From NCBI RefSeq assembly GCF_011044495.1, contig NZ_CP049143.1, positions 4,278,001 to 4,342,000 of the forward strand: a stretch of 64,000 bases of DNA, given 5' to 3'. The notes beneath the pieces were generated by a model. The model saw only the letters and a list, made by a program, of their open reading frames with translations, searched no databases and was not told where the DNA came from. Numbering within the stretch: position 1 is the first letter of the stretch; every line of letters starts with the position of its first letter. The position numbers were made by a program, and so were the translations under genes. Source of the stretch: Roseimicrobium sp. ORNL1 (GTDB lineage Bacteria > Verrucomicrobiota > Verrucomicrobiia > Verrucomicrobiales > Verrucomicrobiaceae). This document shows, in pieces, positions 1 through 9,304 of this stretch.

Positions 1-1
1 C

Positions 2-2836
2 GACACCGAGGACTCCCTGGATGCAGACCCCTGGTTCTGCGGGAGCCAGCCCCACCTGGCACACCTGCCAGTGGTGCTGACGGGAAATCAACGCCTGCCC
101 AAGCCGAAAACACGCTTCATCTCCTTTGCCGATGATGAACCGATGGATGGCGATCATGAACTGCAGAAGGTAGGGCGCTGCCTCGACCGGCTCTACCCGC
201 ATGATCTGCATCACGCGCTCCTGCGGGAAACGGAAGTGAACCAACTGTGGGCGAGCTTCCGCCGCATCAGTATGAGAGCTCCCATGGTCGTGCTCGTAGG
301 CAGGCCGAAGTCAGGCAAGACAGCGATCATCCACGAATGCGTGCGCAAGTCCAACGAGACACCAGGCGTGGGACGCCGCGGCCAATATTGGCTGGTATCT
401 CCCCAACGGGTGATCAGTGGCATGTCCCACCTCGGCCAGTGGGAGGAACGCTGGACGGCCATGCTCGCCGCCATTCGGAAAGGGCGCCACGTGCTGGTGC
501 TGGATGACTTGCTCGCACTGTTCGAGGCGGGCCGATCGTCCGGAAGTGACCTCACGCTGGGCCATGTGCTGAAGGCTCGGCAGGAGCATGAACCCATTCC
601 GGTGCTTGCAGAGGCCACGCCTGAGGCCTGGGGCCGTTTGCGTGAGTTGGACCGTGCTTTCGCGAGCCAGTTCCAGGTCATTCATGTGCGTGAGACGGGT
701 GATGACGCCACACTCCGCATCCTGGTGCGCACCATGCAGGAACTGCCTCCCGGTTGCCAGTTCTCACCGGAGGTGCTGCCGGAAGTCATCCGGCTGCAGC
801 AACGCTTTGGCCGCGCCCGCGCTTTCCCAGGGAAGGCGGTGGAGATGCTCCAGGCTCTCGCAAACAACTTCAAATCAGAAACCGCGAGCGGAGATGCCAG
901 CCAAGCGACCTCCGCCTCGAATGTGCTGGAATGGTTCGCACAGCGTCACGGCATCAGCCTGGACATGATCCGCGGTGGCGGCCTCGCTCGCGATGAACTG
1001 CGCTGGCATTTCGAATGCGAAATCATGGGCCAATCCGCCGCGGTGGAAGCGATGATGGACATCGTTCTCATGGCTTCTGCCGAGCTGCAGGATCCCAGAC
1101 GACCACTGGGGTCGCTGCTCTTCCTGGGACCCACAGGAGTGGGCAAGACGGAGTGCGCCAAGGCTCTTGCCGAGATCGTGTTCGAAAGCGCGGACCGCAT
1201 GGTCCGCTTCGACCTGAATGAATACAGCGGTGATGACGCGGCCATTCGCCTCATCGGTGGACCTGGACGTGGAGGCCAGCTCACTTCACGCGTACGCCGC
1301 CAGCCTTTCACCCTGCTGCTCTTCGATGAAGTGGAGAAGGCGCATCCGGATGTCTTTGATCTGCTGCTCCAGGTGCTGGGTGAAGGACGTCTCACGGACG
1401 CGCAGGGACAAACGACGGATTTCTGCAACTGCATCATCATCCTCACCTCAAATCTGGGCGCCCGTCAGGCGCGTCAGCGCCTCGGTTTTGGTGGAAGCGA
1501 GACCGGGGATCTCCTGGCATATCGACAGGCGGCGGAGAAATTTTTCCGACCAGAGTTCTTCAATCGCCTGGATCGCATCGTGCCCTTCCACGAACTCAGA
1601 CGGCAGGACATCGAGAACCTCGCGCATGTGATGGCCCACCGTGTCCTGAAGCGGCAGGGTGTCACCGACCGCCGCGTGAATGTGTCACTGGAAAATGACG
1701 CCGTGCGCTATCTCGCTGAAAAGGGGCATGACGTCGCGTATGGCGCCCGCTCGCTGCGTCGTGCGGTGGAGACTCATCTGGTAGAGCCCCTCGCCGCCCT
1801 CATGGCGACCATGGGCACCCAGCATGCGATGAGTGCACGGGTATCCCTGGGCGATGACGGTGTGTTGGCCTTTGACCTGCAGTCCCAGCAGCAGACGCCG
1901 TTCCTCTTCACCTTGCCCGCCACGGTGACGCAAGATGAATTGTTGGATCTCATTGATGAAGCGTTTGACCTCATCGATGAGGCGGATGAGCGGCTGGATG
2001 GTTGGAATTTTGAGCAGGAAGTAGACGGAGCCATCTCCCGCCTGCGCGCCTGGTATTTCCGCCTGCGGGACGAATGCTCGGCGCTACGCTTCGGACTGAA
2101 ACGACTGGAAGACCATCTCGACCGCGAGGAGCTCGCCCGCAAGCGAGCCGCCGCCTCCCGCGCCATGAAAGGCGATCCTGTGAAGCCGAAGGACAGGCTG
2201 CACGTGCTGCCTCATGAGGTGGTGGAGGATGTACTCTCTCGTCTGCTCTCCCAGCGACTCGCTGCACATGCCATTGCGGAAGTGCTGGCCCAGGCGGTGC
2301 CACTCGATGTGGACTATGCCAGAGCCCTGCGCCTGCTGTGGAGAGCGCGGCACCTGCTTTCCGTATGCCACGAGTCCGCGGTCGAAACCGAATCGTGGAC
2401 AGTGGATATCGCTCCCTTTGATGAATACGACGGCTACTTTGAAAAGAATGACGCGCCGGAGCCGCAGAACAGTATTGCCTCCTTGAAGTGGACTCCCTCT
2501 GCCATGGCGGAGGTGATCTCCATTTCCAACAAGGAAGGCCGCCGCGTGGTGGATGGCCCCGGCCTGCAGGGCCTGATGACCGCGACCTCCGGCGTGCGCG
2601 CGAGGATCCTCAATGGCCACATGCGGCTCAACACTGTGCGGACGCGGCGCACGGGGGAGCCGGCTCCGGACAACACCGGAAATCAGATCACCTGGTTGCG
2701 CCTCGACAGCTCGCTGCTGGACCTGCGCACCGGGCTGCTGGTGCGGGACGTTCACGAGGAGGCTGGCGACCTGGCTATGGCCGTCTGCCACGGACAGCCA
2801 ACATCCACCCCTGATACACCAACTCACACCCACTGA
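2..2836 (+). CDS. Divergent Clp/ClpB-like double-AAA+ ATPase, 5' end cut by window edge
   Basis: The frame is open to base 2, so the start lies upstream and the GTG at 71 is only the first possible start in the window. Numbering from that GTG, AAA+ module 1 has Walker A GRPKSGKT (77-84), a segment SHLGQWEERW (119-128) at the place of ClpB pore loop 1, and Walker B VLVLDD (141-146). Module 2 has GPTGVGKT (353-360), LLFDE (416-420), SNLGA and the arginine-finger motif EFFNRLD (R499), followed by the ClpB-type small domain (GARSLRRAVE). The module 2 pore loop GYVG of ClpA/ClpB is missing. About 330 residues follow the second module, with a segment near 810-880 faintly like the class I release-factor PCRF domain. 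The next gene is a paralogue 5 bp downstream, so the two are probably co-transcribed and may form one complex. An unfoldase or remodelling role is inferred; the substrate is unknown. Confidence 0.85.
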   Translation, partial: DTEDSLDADPWFCGSQPHLAHLPVVLTGNQRLPKPKTRFISFADDEPMDGDHELQKVGRCLDRLYPHDLHHALLRETEVNQLWASFRRISMRAPMVVLVGRPKSGKTAIIHECVRKSNETPGVGRRGQYWLVSPQRVISGMSHLGQWEERWTAMLAAIRKGRHVLVLDDLLALFEAGRSSGSDLTLGHVLKARQEHEPIPVLAEATPEAWGRLRELDRAFASQFQVIHVRETGDDATLRILVRTMQELPPGCQFSPEVLPEVIRLQQRFGRARAFPGKAVEMLQALANNFKSETASGDASQATSASNVLEWFAQRHGISLDMIRGGGLARDELRWHFECEIMGQSAAVEAMMDIVLMASAELQDPRRPLGSLLFLGPTGVGKTECAKALAEIVFESADRMVRFDLNEYSGDDAAIRLIGGPGRGGQLTSRVRRQPFTLLLFDEVEKAHPDVFDLLLQVLGEGRLTDAQGQTTDFCNCIIILTSNLGARQARQRLGFGGSETGDLLAYRQAAEKFFRPEFFNRLDRIVPFHELRRQDIENLAHVMAHRVLKRQGVTDRRVNVSLENDAVRYLAEKGHDVAYGARSLRRAVETHLVEPLAALMATMGTQHAMSARVSLGDDGVLAFDLQSQQQTPFLFTLPATVTQDELLDLIDEAFDLIDEADERLDGWNFEQEVDGAISRLRAWYFRLRDECSALRFGLKRLEDHLDREELARKRAAASRAMKGDPVKPKDRLHVLPHEVVEDVLSRLLSQRLAAHAIAEVLAQAVPLDVDYARALRLLWRARHLLSVCHESAVETESWTVDIAPFDEYDGYFEKNDAPEPQNSIASLKWTPSAMAEVISISNKEGRRVVDGPGLQGLMTATSGVRARILNGHMRLNTVRTRRTGEPAPDNTGNQITWLRLDSSLLDLRTGLLVRDVHEEAGDLAMAVCHGQPTSTPDTPTHTH

Positions 2837-2841
2837 CGGTC

Positions 2842-5139
2842 ATGCCGCGCACGTTTCGATACCCCGTAGTCTTGTGGCATGCCAGGGAGGACCTGTGGAG
2901 TGGACGCCTCCTGGACGAGCTCTCCAGAACCGGTACCGCGAGCGGTCCCTCACCCAATGCGGTGCTGCACGAACTGAAGGACTACCTGCGAGCCGTGGAT
3001 TCCAGTGAGAACGACGCTCTTCCCGATCCGGACTTCCTGGAGCCCACGCTGCGCACCGTGAAGATACAGGCGGTGCCGGAGTATGAGACACCTCCCGGGC
3101 CCACGGGCAGGAGACGCATCGTGCCCTGCGCGGAGCCAGTCACGCTGCGACTTCCCTATGTGGTGGGCAAGCGTGAGAGTGGTCTCATCTGCGCGCTCAT
3201 TCCGGGGCTGGATGTCGAGTTCGACGTGAGCAGCGGCGAGCGCGTGGATGAAATGGCGCTGCACTATGCCCGGCAGGCGCTGAAGGGGCTCGCTCCCGCG
3301 CAGCTGCTGCGCTACCTGCCCAATGGTCCCTGCGTGCTGGATTCCATTTCCTTCAGCCCACGGCGCAGGAAGGAGAAGGGGTTTCGCGCGCCCACGGAAT
3401 CCCTTGCCAAGATCGCGGACCCGGTAGATGCCGCAGCCCTGCGACGCACGGTGCGCTCCTGGCCTCATGAGCGTGAGCAATCGATCAACGATCTCACCAA
3501 TCGCCTGGCACAGAAGTCAGGGAACATCCTGCTCGTTGGAAAGTCTGGTTGCGGGAAGAGTGCGGTGCTGCTCGAGGCCATTCGCCGTCTTTCACGAATG
3601 GCGACGGAAGAGGACCAAGCGAAGGAGCATCGCTTCTGGATTACCAGCGGCTCACGCATCATCGCGGGCATGCGCTGGCTGGGCCAGTGGCAGGAAAGGC
3701 TGGAGGAGGTCATTCAAGAAATCCGCGACATGAACGGGGTGCTCTGCATTGAGAGCCTCCAAGAACTCATGCGCCTGGGTGGGACCACGCCAGAGAGCAG
3801 CCTCGCAGCCTTCCTTGTTCCGTATCTGCGTTTCCAGGAAGTACGCCTGGTGGTGGAGGCCACACCTGAGGAAGTGGAAGCCTGTGAGCGTAGTCTGCCT
3901 GCGTTTCTGGATGCCTTCAGCATGATCCGCATGGACGCCCTCTCAGCTGGCAGTGAGGAGAGCATCCTGCAGCAGGCAGCAGTCTCACTCAGTGCCCGGC
4001 ATTCTCTCGAGTTCGTGCCCGAGGCCGCGAGTGAGGCGGGACGTCTCTGTCGGCGCTTCCTGCCCTACGCGGGATTCCCCGCCACGCCTCTCACGCACAT
4101 GAATGATGCAGCGGCAAAGGCCCAGGAGCTGGGTGCCGAGGTCGTGCATCTGACGGAAGTGCGGCGCGGGATTGCTACGGCCACAGGGTTGCCGGAGGCA
4201 TTGCTCGACGAAAGCAGTCTGCTGGAACCTGCCGACCTAAAACGCTGGTTCAGCGAGCGTCTCATCTCACAACCTCATGCCGTAGACGCGGTGTGCCGCA
4301 CCATCCTGAAGTTCAAGGCGGGCCTCAATGATCCGGCACGCCCGCTAGCCGTACTCCTTTTCACCGGCCCCACCGGAACAGGAAAAACGCAACTCGCGAA
4401 GCTGCTGGGCGACTACCTCTTTCCGAATCGCAAGGCCGCGGACCGACTGGTGCGGCTCGACATGAGCGAGTACAGCGGCTACGACGCAGCACGGCGCCTG
4501 CTGGGTGATCCGTTTGGAGAACCGTCCGACTTGGTGAAGCGCATGCGGCAGAATCCTTTCGGCGTGCTGCTCTTCGATGAGGTAGAGAAGGCGTCACCAG
4601 AGGTCTTCGACACGCTGATGAATGTCTTTGAAGAAGGCCGGCTCACGGATGCCCTGGGACGCACCACGTGGTTCCGCAGCACGGTCATCATCATGACCTC
4701 CAATCTAGGAACGCGCAAAGGTGGCGCACCCGGCTTCACGCCAGATGCCATTACGGAAGGCGCACGTGTGGACAGTGCTGCGGTGACAAAGTTCTTCCGG
4801 CCGGAGTTCTTCAACCGTCTGGACCAAGTGGTGACCTTTGATCCGCTCCATCGCGATGCCGTGGAGCAGATCGCCCGGCGCGAAGTCGCCGCCCTCGAAG
4901 AACGTGAAGGCCTGCGCGCTCGCAACATCACTCTTCGTATCAGTGACGCCATGCTCCGCCTGGTGAGTGAGCGCGGATTCGACCCAGTCTATGGCGCACG
5001 CCCCCTGCAGCGCCGCATCGAGGAACTCATCACCACACCTTTGGCCGCGTGGTTGGTAGCCAATCCGCAAGAGCAAAATCGTGTACTCAACGTGGAGTGG
5101 GATCCCTCAGGGAGAACCGTGGTATCTCCGCAGCGGTGA
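2842..5139 (+). CDS. Second divergent Clp/ClpB-like double-AAA+ ATPase (765 aa)
   Basis: Starts 5 bp after the preceding paralogue. Residues 1-200 form an N-terminal region I do not recognise; the upstream protein probably carries a matching one beyond the window edge. AAA+ module 1 has Walker A GKSGCGKS (233-240) and a pore-loop-like stretch MRWLGQWQERL (277-287), but its Walker B reads LCIES, lacking the usual Asp-Glu pair, so hydrolysis there may be impaired. Module 2 is intact: GPTGTGKT (509-516), LLFDE (576-580), SNLGT and EFFNRLD with arginine finger R659, then the GARPLQRRIEE small domain that ends the protein. As in its neighbour, the GYVG pore loop of module 2 is replaced by unrelated sequence. 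The gene lacks the long C-terminal extension of the first. The Clp/Hsp100 class is clear; the name ClpB itself is not justified. Confidence 0.88.
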   Translation: MPRTFRYPVVLWHAREDLWSGRLLDELSRTGTASGPSPNAVLHELKDYLRAVDSSENDALPDPDFLEPTLRTVKIQAVPEYETPPGPTGRRRIVPCAEPVTLRLPYVVGKRESGLICALIPGLDVEFDVSSGERVDEMALHYARQALKGLAPAQLLRYLPNGPCVLDSISFSPRRRKEKGFRAPTESLAKIADPVDAAALRRTVRSWPHEREQSINDLTNRLAQKSGNILLVGKSGCGKSAVLLEAIRRLSRMATEEDQAKEHRFWITSGSRIIAGMRWLGQWQERLEEVIQEIRDMNGVLCIESLQELMRLGGTTPESSLAAFLVPYLRFQEVRLVVEATPEEVEACERSLPAFLDAFSMIRMDALSAGSEESILQQAAVSLSARHSLEFVPEAASEAGRLCRRFLPYAGFPATPLTHMNDAAAKAQELGAEVVHLTEVRRGIATATGLPEALLDESSLLEPADLKRWFSERLISQPHAVDAVCRTILKFKAGLNDPARPLAVLLFTGPTGTGKTQLAKLLGDYLFPNRKAADRLVRLDMSEYSGYDAARRLLGDPFGEPSDLVKRMRQNPFGVLLFDEVEKASPEVFDTLMNVFEEGRLTDALGRTTWFRSTVIIMTSNLGTRKGGAPGFTPDAITEGARVDSAAVTKFFRPEFFNRLDQVVTFDPLHRDAVEQIARREVAALEEREGLRARNITLRISDAMLRLVSERGFDPVYGARPLQRRIEELITTPLAAWLVANPQEQNRVLNVEWDPSGRTVVSPQR

Positions 5140-5161
5140 TTGCGTCCGCTGACACACTCCA

Positions 5162-6274
5162 TCATCCCACTTCCAAAGGATGCTTCCGATCCACCAGCGG
5201 AATGGACAGTCGCTTTCCTCCGGCAAAGTGGGAGGCATAGGTGCCCTGGATGATCTCCGTGATGTAGCCCGCCGCTCGCATGCTCGCTGGTGGTTCGGTG
5301 TCCTTTTCAATCGCAGCAAGGAATCCTTCCAGCAGCAGCTTGTTTCCCCGGTGGATGAAATCCTTCATGGGTCGCGGCTTGTGCTCGGCATCGAAATGCC
5401 ATGACTCCACCCAAAGTTTCTGCCATGCGCGCTTTTCATTCTCCGGCTCGATGACAGGTCCGGGATAGATATAGATATCCCCGCCGGGACGCATGTGGAT
5501 CGTGGCCTTCTCACATTGAATGAGCAAACCATAGATGACACCGCCAATATCGAGGTTTGCCGTGGAGTTCCAGAAGCCGCGCACGCCATGGTCAAACCCC
5601 AGCATCACGGCCGCGGAGTCTCCGGCAATGGGGCCGATGGGTTCGCGGCCTTCACGCTTATCCGCAAGAGTCACATCCCGGTCTCCCACGGCCAGATGCG
5701 CGCTCACCCAGCGGGGAGGACCGGCAAGATCCACCATGAGGTCGAAGAAGTGCGAGCCGTGGACGATCAGTTCCTCACCACCGCCACGTGCATCATCCGA
5801 GGGCTGGCCATATATGCGCAGGAGTCTGCCGTACTTGCCTGATTTGATTTCCGCGAACGCCTGCCTCACGGGCGGCAGCAGGTGAAGCTGGTGCGCCATC
5901 ATGGCTTTCACCTTGGCGCGTTCGCAGGCCGCGAGCATCGCATCTGAATCCCTCAATGAGGATGCGAGCGGCTTTTCCACAAACACATGGCAACCCGCTT
6001 CCGCCACGGCTGTGACCATGGGCACACGTTCTGTGAGCCAGCGTGGACCGATGCCCACGATGTCCAGCTTCTCCTTGCCCAACATTTCTCGGTAATCGGA
6101 ATATTGACGCGTGATGCCCAGCCTCTTCGCGGCGGCGGCCAGTCCTGTAGGATCATCATCGGCCACAGCCACAACTTCGAAGGCTTCCAAGCCAGTGAAG
6201 GCGGTGTCCATGCCATGACCGTAGTTACCCCTGTTCGTGGAGCCGATGATGCCTACGCGGTACTTCTTGCTCAT
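5162..6274 (-). CDS. Gfo/Idh/MocA family NAD(P)-dependent oxidoreductase
   Basis: A 370-residue cytoplasmic oxidoreductase. The N-terminal Rossmann fold begins at residue 6 with VGIIGSTNRGNYG, a variant of the GxGxxG dinucleotide loop, and VFVEKPLA is the family's EKP motif that contributes the catalytic lysine. The C-terminal half has the mixed alpha/beta substrate domain. Family members oxidise or reduce sugars, inositols and related polyols. Its ATG overlaps the stop of the preceding PVC dehydrogenase gene by 4 bp (ATGA), indicating translational coupling and suggesting both act on the same carbohydrate. No signal peptide is visible, unlike the second Gfo/Idh/MocA gene in the window. It converges on the Clp-like pair with a 22 bp gap. 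Confidence 0.93.
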   Translation of the reverse strand: MSKKYRVGIIGSTNRGNYGHGMDTAFTGLEAFEVVAVADDDPTGLAAAAKRLGITRQYSDYREMLGKEKLDIVGIGPRWLTERVPMVTAVAEAGCHVFVEKPLASSLRDSDAMLAACERAKVKAMMAHQLHLLPPVRQAFAEIKSGKYGRLLRIYGQPSDDARGGGEELIVHGSHFFDLMVDLAGPPRWVSAHLAVGDRDVTLADKREGREPIGPIAGDSAAVMLGFDHGVRGFWNSTANLDIGGVIYGLLIQCEKATIHMRPGGDIYIYPGPVIEPENEKRAWQKLWVESWHFDAEHKPRPMKDFIHRGNKLLLEGFLAAIEKDTEPPASMRAAGYITEIIQGTYASHFAGGKRLSIPLVDRKHPLEVG

Positions 6275-9204
6275 GGTGCGGGAATAGCAGTCTTGAAGTT
6301 GATGTGCGAAGGATCACCTCCGGCTTCGATGAAAGCCAGAAGGTCCAGCAACTGCTCCATGCGCAAGCCATTCACCAAACCCACGGGCATGGGCGAGACG
6401 GTGGATACCTCGCGCTTTTTGATCAATGTCTTGCCTACCTCCACGGTCTCGGGTGAGAGTGGATTGGGCTTCAAGGTCACACGCTCGTCGTCCTCTCCTT
6501 CCACGCTGCCGGTTACCTGGCTACCATCATTCTTGGTGATGGTGACGAAGAGGTATTTCTCATCGATGACCTTCGAAGGATTCAGAATGTGATCCAGCAG
6601 ATCGCGTCGGCTGAAGCGGGCGGACACCTGCACCAACTCTGGACCGAACACACCCGCCGGCAGCGTCGTGTCATTGCTCATCTTGTGGCAGAACACGCAC
6701 TGCGCGCTGATGGCAGCCGCCCTGCCTTTCTCAAAGGATCTCCCCTGCCCCACTTGCGTGAGCTTCGCCTCCAGGTCCTCCAGTTTCCATGCCTTGAAAG
6801 TGTGTCCGGGCATCGCGTGAGGTGCGAGGACGACGGGCTTCGCTGGATGGATGATAGACGCGAGCTCCAAAGCCTCTGCAGGTGGAAGCGCCGCAGCCAG
6901 TTCGTTGCGCGTGTCCTGAATGGCCTTGAAGTACGCGCTCGCGCCATTGAACTTCTCCGCGCGGTTCAGCGCTTCGAAGACCGTACGTCGCGATGCAATG
7001 TTCCAGCCATCCTTGAGATAGCGGAGATGCATCGGGTAGAACAGAAGCTCCTCCGAGGAATTCGCGACGCTCACGAGCTTCACACTCTTCTCAAGGACGC
7101 TCGGGGATTTCAGGCGGATGAGCAGTCTGCACAACTCCTGATTCAGCGGAAAGGAATCCGCCGGATACTGTGGCTCCAGCATTGCGGCCAATCTGGCACG
7201 CATCCCCTCCTCCGGTTCACCCCAACGCGCAAGCGCCACACCCATGGCACGCAATACCGCCAACCGCCGTTCTTCATCCAGTGTGTCCCGTGGTATCCGT
7301 TCCAGGGACTCCATGACTTCTGCAAACAAGCTGGCATCACCACTTCGCACTAATGCCAGAAGCGCGGTTATGTGACGCCACGAACCAGGATTCGGGTCTT
7401 CCACGGCCTTCGCCTTCCACAGTAGTACAGGGAGTTGCTCAAGCGCCAGCCGAGCAGCATGGCGGATAAATCGGTCCTCGTGACCGAGGGAATCCCAGGA
7501 CCGTATCAGCGCGCGTTGCTGGAGTCCATCAGGAATGCCTCCGTGATAGGCTTCCAGAGCATGGCGCAAATCACGCAACTGTTCGGAGTCTCCGCTTGGC
7601 GCTGTATGGTCAATCTTGCCGCTGTAGGTGATGCGATACAGACCGCTTTGCGTGCCGCGACCACCCGTAGTGAACCACAACGCACCATCGGGACCGATGC
7701 AGCCATCCGTCACATTCAGAGGACGGCCCGTGATAAAGGTCTCTTGCTCTCCTTTATAGCTGGCACCGTCGGGTTTGAGATGCACGGCGATGATGCGGCC
7801 ATACGACCAGTCGCAGATGAAGAGCGCTTCCTGATACTTGGCCGGTATCTTGCCACCATACCCAAAGAATATGGCGGTCGGAGAAGAGAGCCCAATGTCC
7901 ACCACACTCGGATGCGTGTCCGCATACCAGGCGGGATATCTCCCTGTGCCGCGCCGCCAGCCGAAGTCGGCGCCGGACACGACATGCAAGACACGTGTTG
8001 GCATATACCACGAGGCACCCACATCGCGCTCCATATCGGCATCGAAGGTGAAGAGTTCTCCATCCCGATTGAAAGCGATATCAAGCGCATTGCGGAGACC
8101 TCCAGCCATGAGTTCCACCTTGTCCCCAGTGGGGCTCACCTGAAGCACATGGCCTGCCGGAAGTTCGACGGTGCCATCAAACATCACCGAATCCCAAGGA
8201 TTCGGCAGCGGCTGATCAGAGCTGTAGTTTCTCAGAGGAGATGATGGCGCGAGCGGACTGGGAAGGAGCACATTGTTCCCGTTCACCACCCAGATGCTTC
8301 CGCCGGGACCGGCCTTGATGTGATTGCGACCGTGCCCTACCCCACCCTCGGTACGCATGAGTTCCTGCTTCTCTTCGAGAACGCCATCACCATCGACATC
8401 ACGAAGCCGGTAGAGCGCCTTGGTATTGTTGGCGTGTGCATACAAATAACCCCGCGCATACAACAGCCCGCGACACTCCAGCAATGTGTCTTCAATGACT
8501 TGTGTCTTCCCATCCGGGTCCACACGCAGGAGCCCCTTCTTCTCCATCGCTAGAATCGCCCGTCCCTTAGGGTCAAAGGTCATGGCCACCCACGAGCCCT
8601 CCTCCGGCAGCGCGGAGCGGATGAGTTCCACCTTGAATCCCGGTGGCAGCTTGAAGGTGGACGGATCCGTCGCCTGGCTCTGCTGGTCCCGCTTCGCGAG
8701 CTGCCAGCTATTGTACGCGTCGAAGGTCTGCTTGAAGTTGAAGGGGTCTGTGGCGGGATCTGCATCGATCAACCCCGCGGTCGTGGCCTTGCCCTGGGGA
8801 GTCGACCACGATTCATCCGAGTAGACCCAGCGCCTCGCCGCGAGATCGCCATTCAGTTCCATGAGTGCCGCCACTTTTGCAGGAGAACCATCCTTGCTCT
8901 GAAGAATGACGGTGTTGGCGCCCAGCCCGACGTACCTGGTCACATCCAAGCTCACCGCTTTGGTGGCGTCTTTCGCAATGCCGACTTGTACCCCGTTCAG
9001 CTTCACTTCCACTTCCTTATCCGCGGCCACAAAGAGCACCCCCATCAGCAGCTTGCCTTCGTGGTCAAACTTGACCTCATACTTCGAAGATCCATTCAGC
9101 CAAGCTGGTGCAGGAGGCTGATTGGCAAGTTGCGCACTGGATGCCGCAACCGCAACGATGGTTGTGAAGATGAAAGCAAAACCGTGAGCAAGCTGACGTG
9201 CCAT
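6271..9204 (-). CDS. PVC-type membrane-bound dehydrogenase with C-terminal haem-binding domain
   Basis: Exported protein of 977 residues. I chose the ATG at 9204 over the TTG at 9240 because it places a clean signal peptide (about 24 residues, ending near ASSA) at the N-terminus. After a beta-rich, carbohydrate-module-like N-terminal region comes a beta-propeller resembling soluble glucose/sorbosone dehydrogenases (motifs around HGRNHIKAGPGG and DGALWFTTGG), then a helical repeat region of about 300 residues, and finally a cytochrome-type domain with the single haem motif CVFCH at 836-840. This architecture belongs to a large family in planctomycetes and verrucomicrobia predicted to oxidise sugars or alcohols in the periplasm and pass electrons to the bound haem. 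It is coupled to the Gfo/Idh/MocA gene by an ATGA overlap. The substrate is not evident. Confidence 0.9.
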   Translation of the reverse strand: MARQLAHGFAFIFTTIVAVAASSAQLANQPPAPAWLNGSSKYEVKFDHEGKLLMGVLFVAADKEVEVKLNGVQVGIAKDATKAVSLDVTRYVGLGANTVILQSKDGSPAKVAALMELNGDLAARRWVYSDESWSTPQGKATTAGLIDADPATDPFNFKQTFDAYNSWQLAKRDQQSQATDPSTFKLPPGFKVELIRSALPEEGSWVAMTFDPKGRAILAMEKKGLLRVDPDGKTQVIEDTLLECRGLLYARGYLYAHANNTKALYRLRDVDGDGVLEEKQELMRTEGGVGHGRNHIKAGPGGSIWVVNGNNVLLPSPLAPSSPLRNYSSDQPLPNPWDSVMFDGTVELPAGHVLQVSPTGDKVELMAGGLRNALDIAFNRDGELFTFDADMERDVGASWYMPTRVLHVVSGADFGWRRGTGRYPAWYADTHPSVVDIGLSSPTAIFFGYGGKIPAKYQEALFICDWSYGRIIAVHLKPDGASYKGEQETFITGRPLNVTDGCIGPDGALWFTTGGRGTQSGLYRITYSGKIDHTAPSGDSEQLRDLRHALEAYHGGIPDGLQQRALIRSWDSLGHEDRFIRHAARLALEQLPVLLWKAKAVEDPNPGSWRHITALLALVRSGDASLFAEVMESLERIPRDTLDEERRLAVLRAMGVALARWGEPEEGMRARLAAMLEPQYPADSFPLNQELCRLLIRLKSPSVLEKSVKLVSVANSSEELLFYPMHLRYLKDGWNIASRRTVFEALNRAEKFNGASAYFKAIQDTRNELAAALPPAEALELASIIHPAKPVVLAPHAMPGHTFKAWKLEDLEAKLTQVGQGRSFEKGRAAAISAQCVFCHKMSNDTTLPAGVFGPELVQVSARFSRRDLLDHILNPSKVIDEKYLFVTITKNDGSQVTGSVEGEDDERVTLKPNPLSPETVEVGKTLIKKREVSTVSPMPVGLVNGLRMEQLLDLLAFIEAGGDPSHINFKTAIPAP

Positions 9205-9304
9205 GGGAGAACGACGGTGAATTGACCATTGATGTTTCAAGGATGTGGATGGCGGATCACCCCAAAGCTTGCCAATTCCCTACGCCTGAGATTACCATTT
9301 CAGG

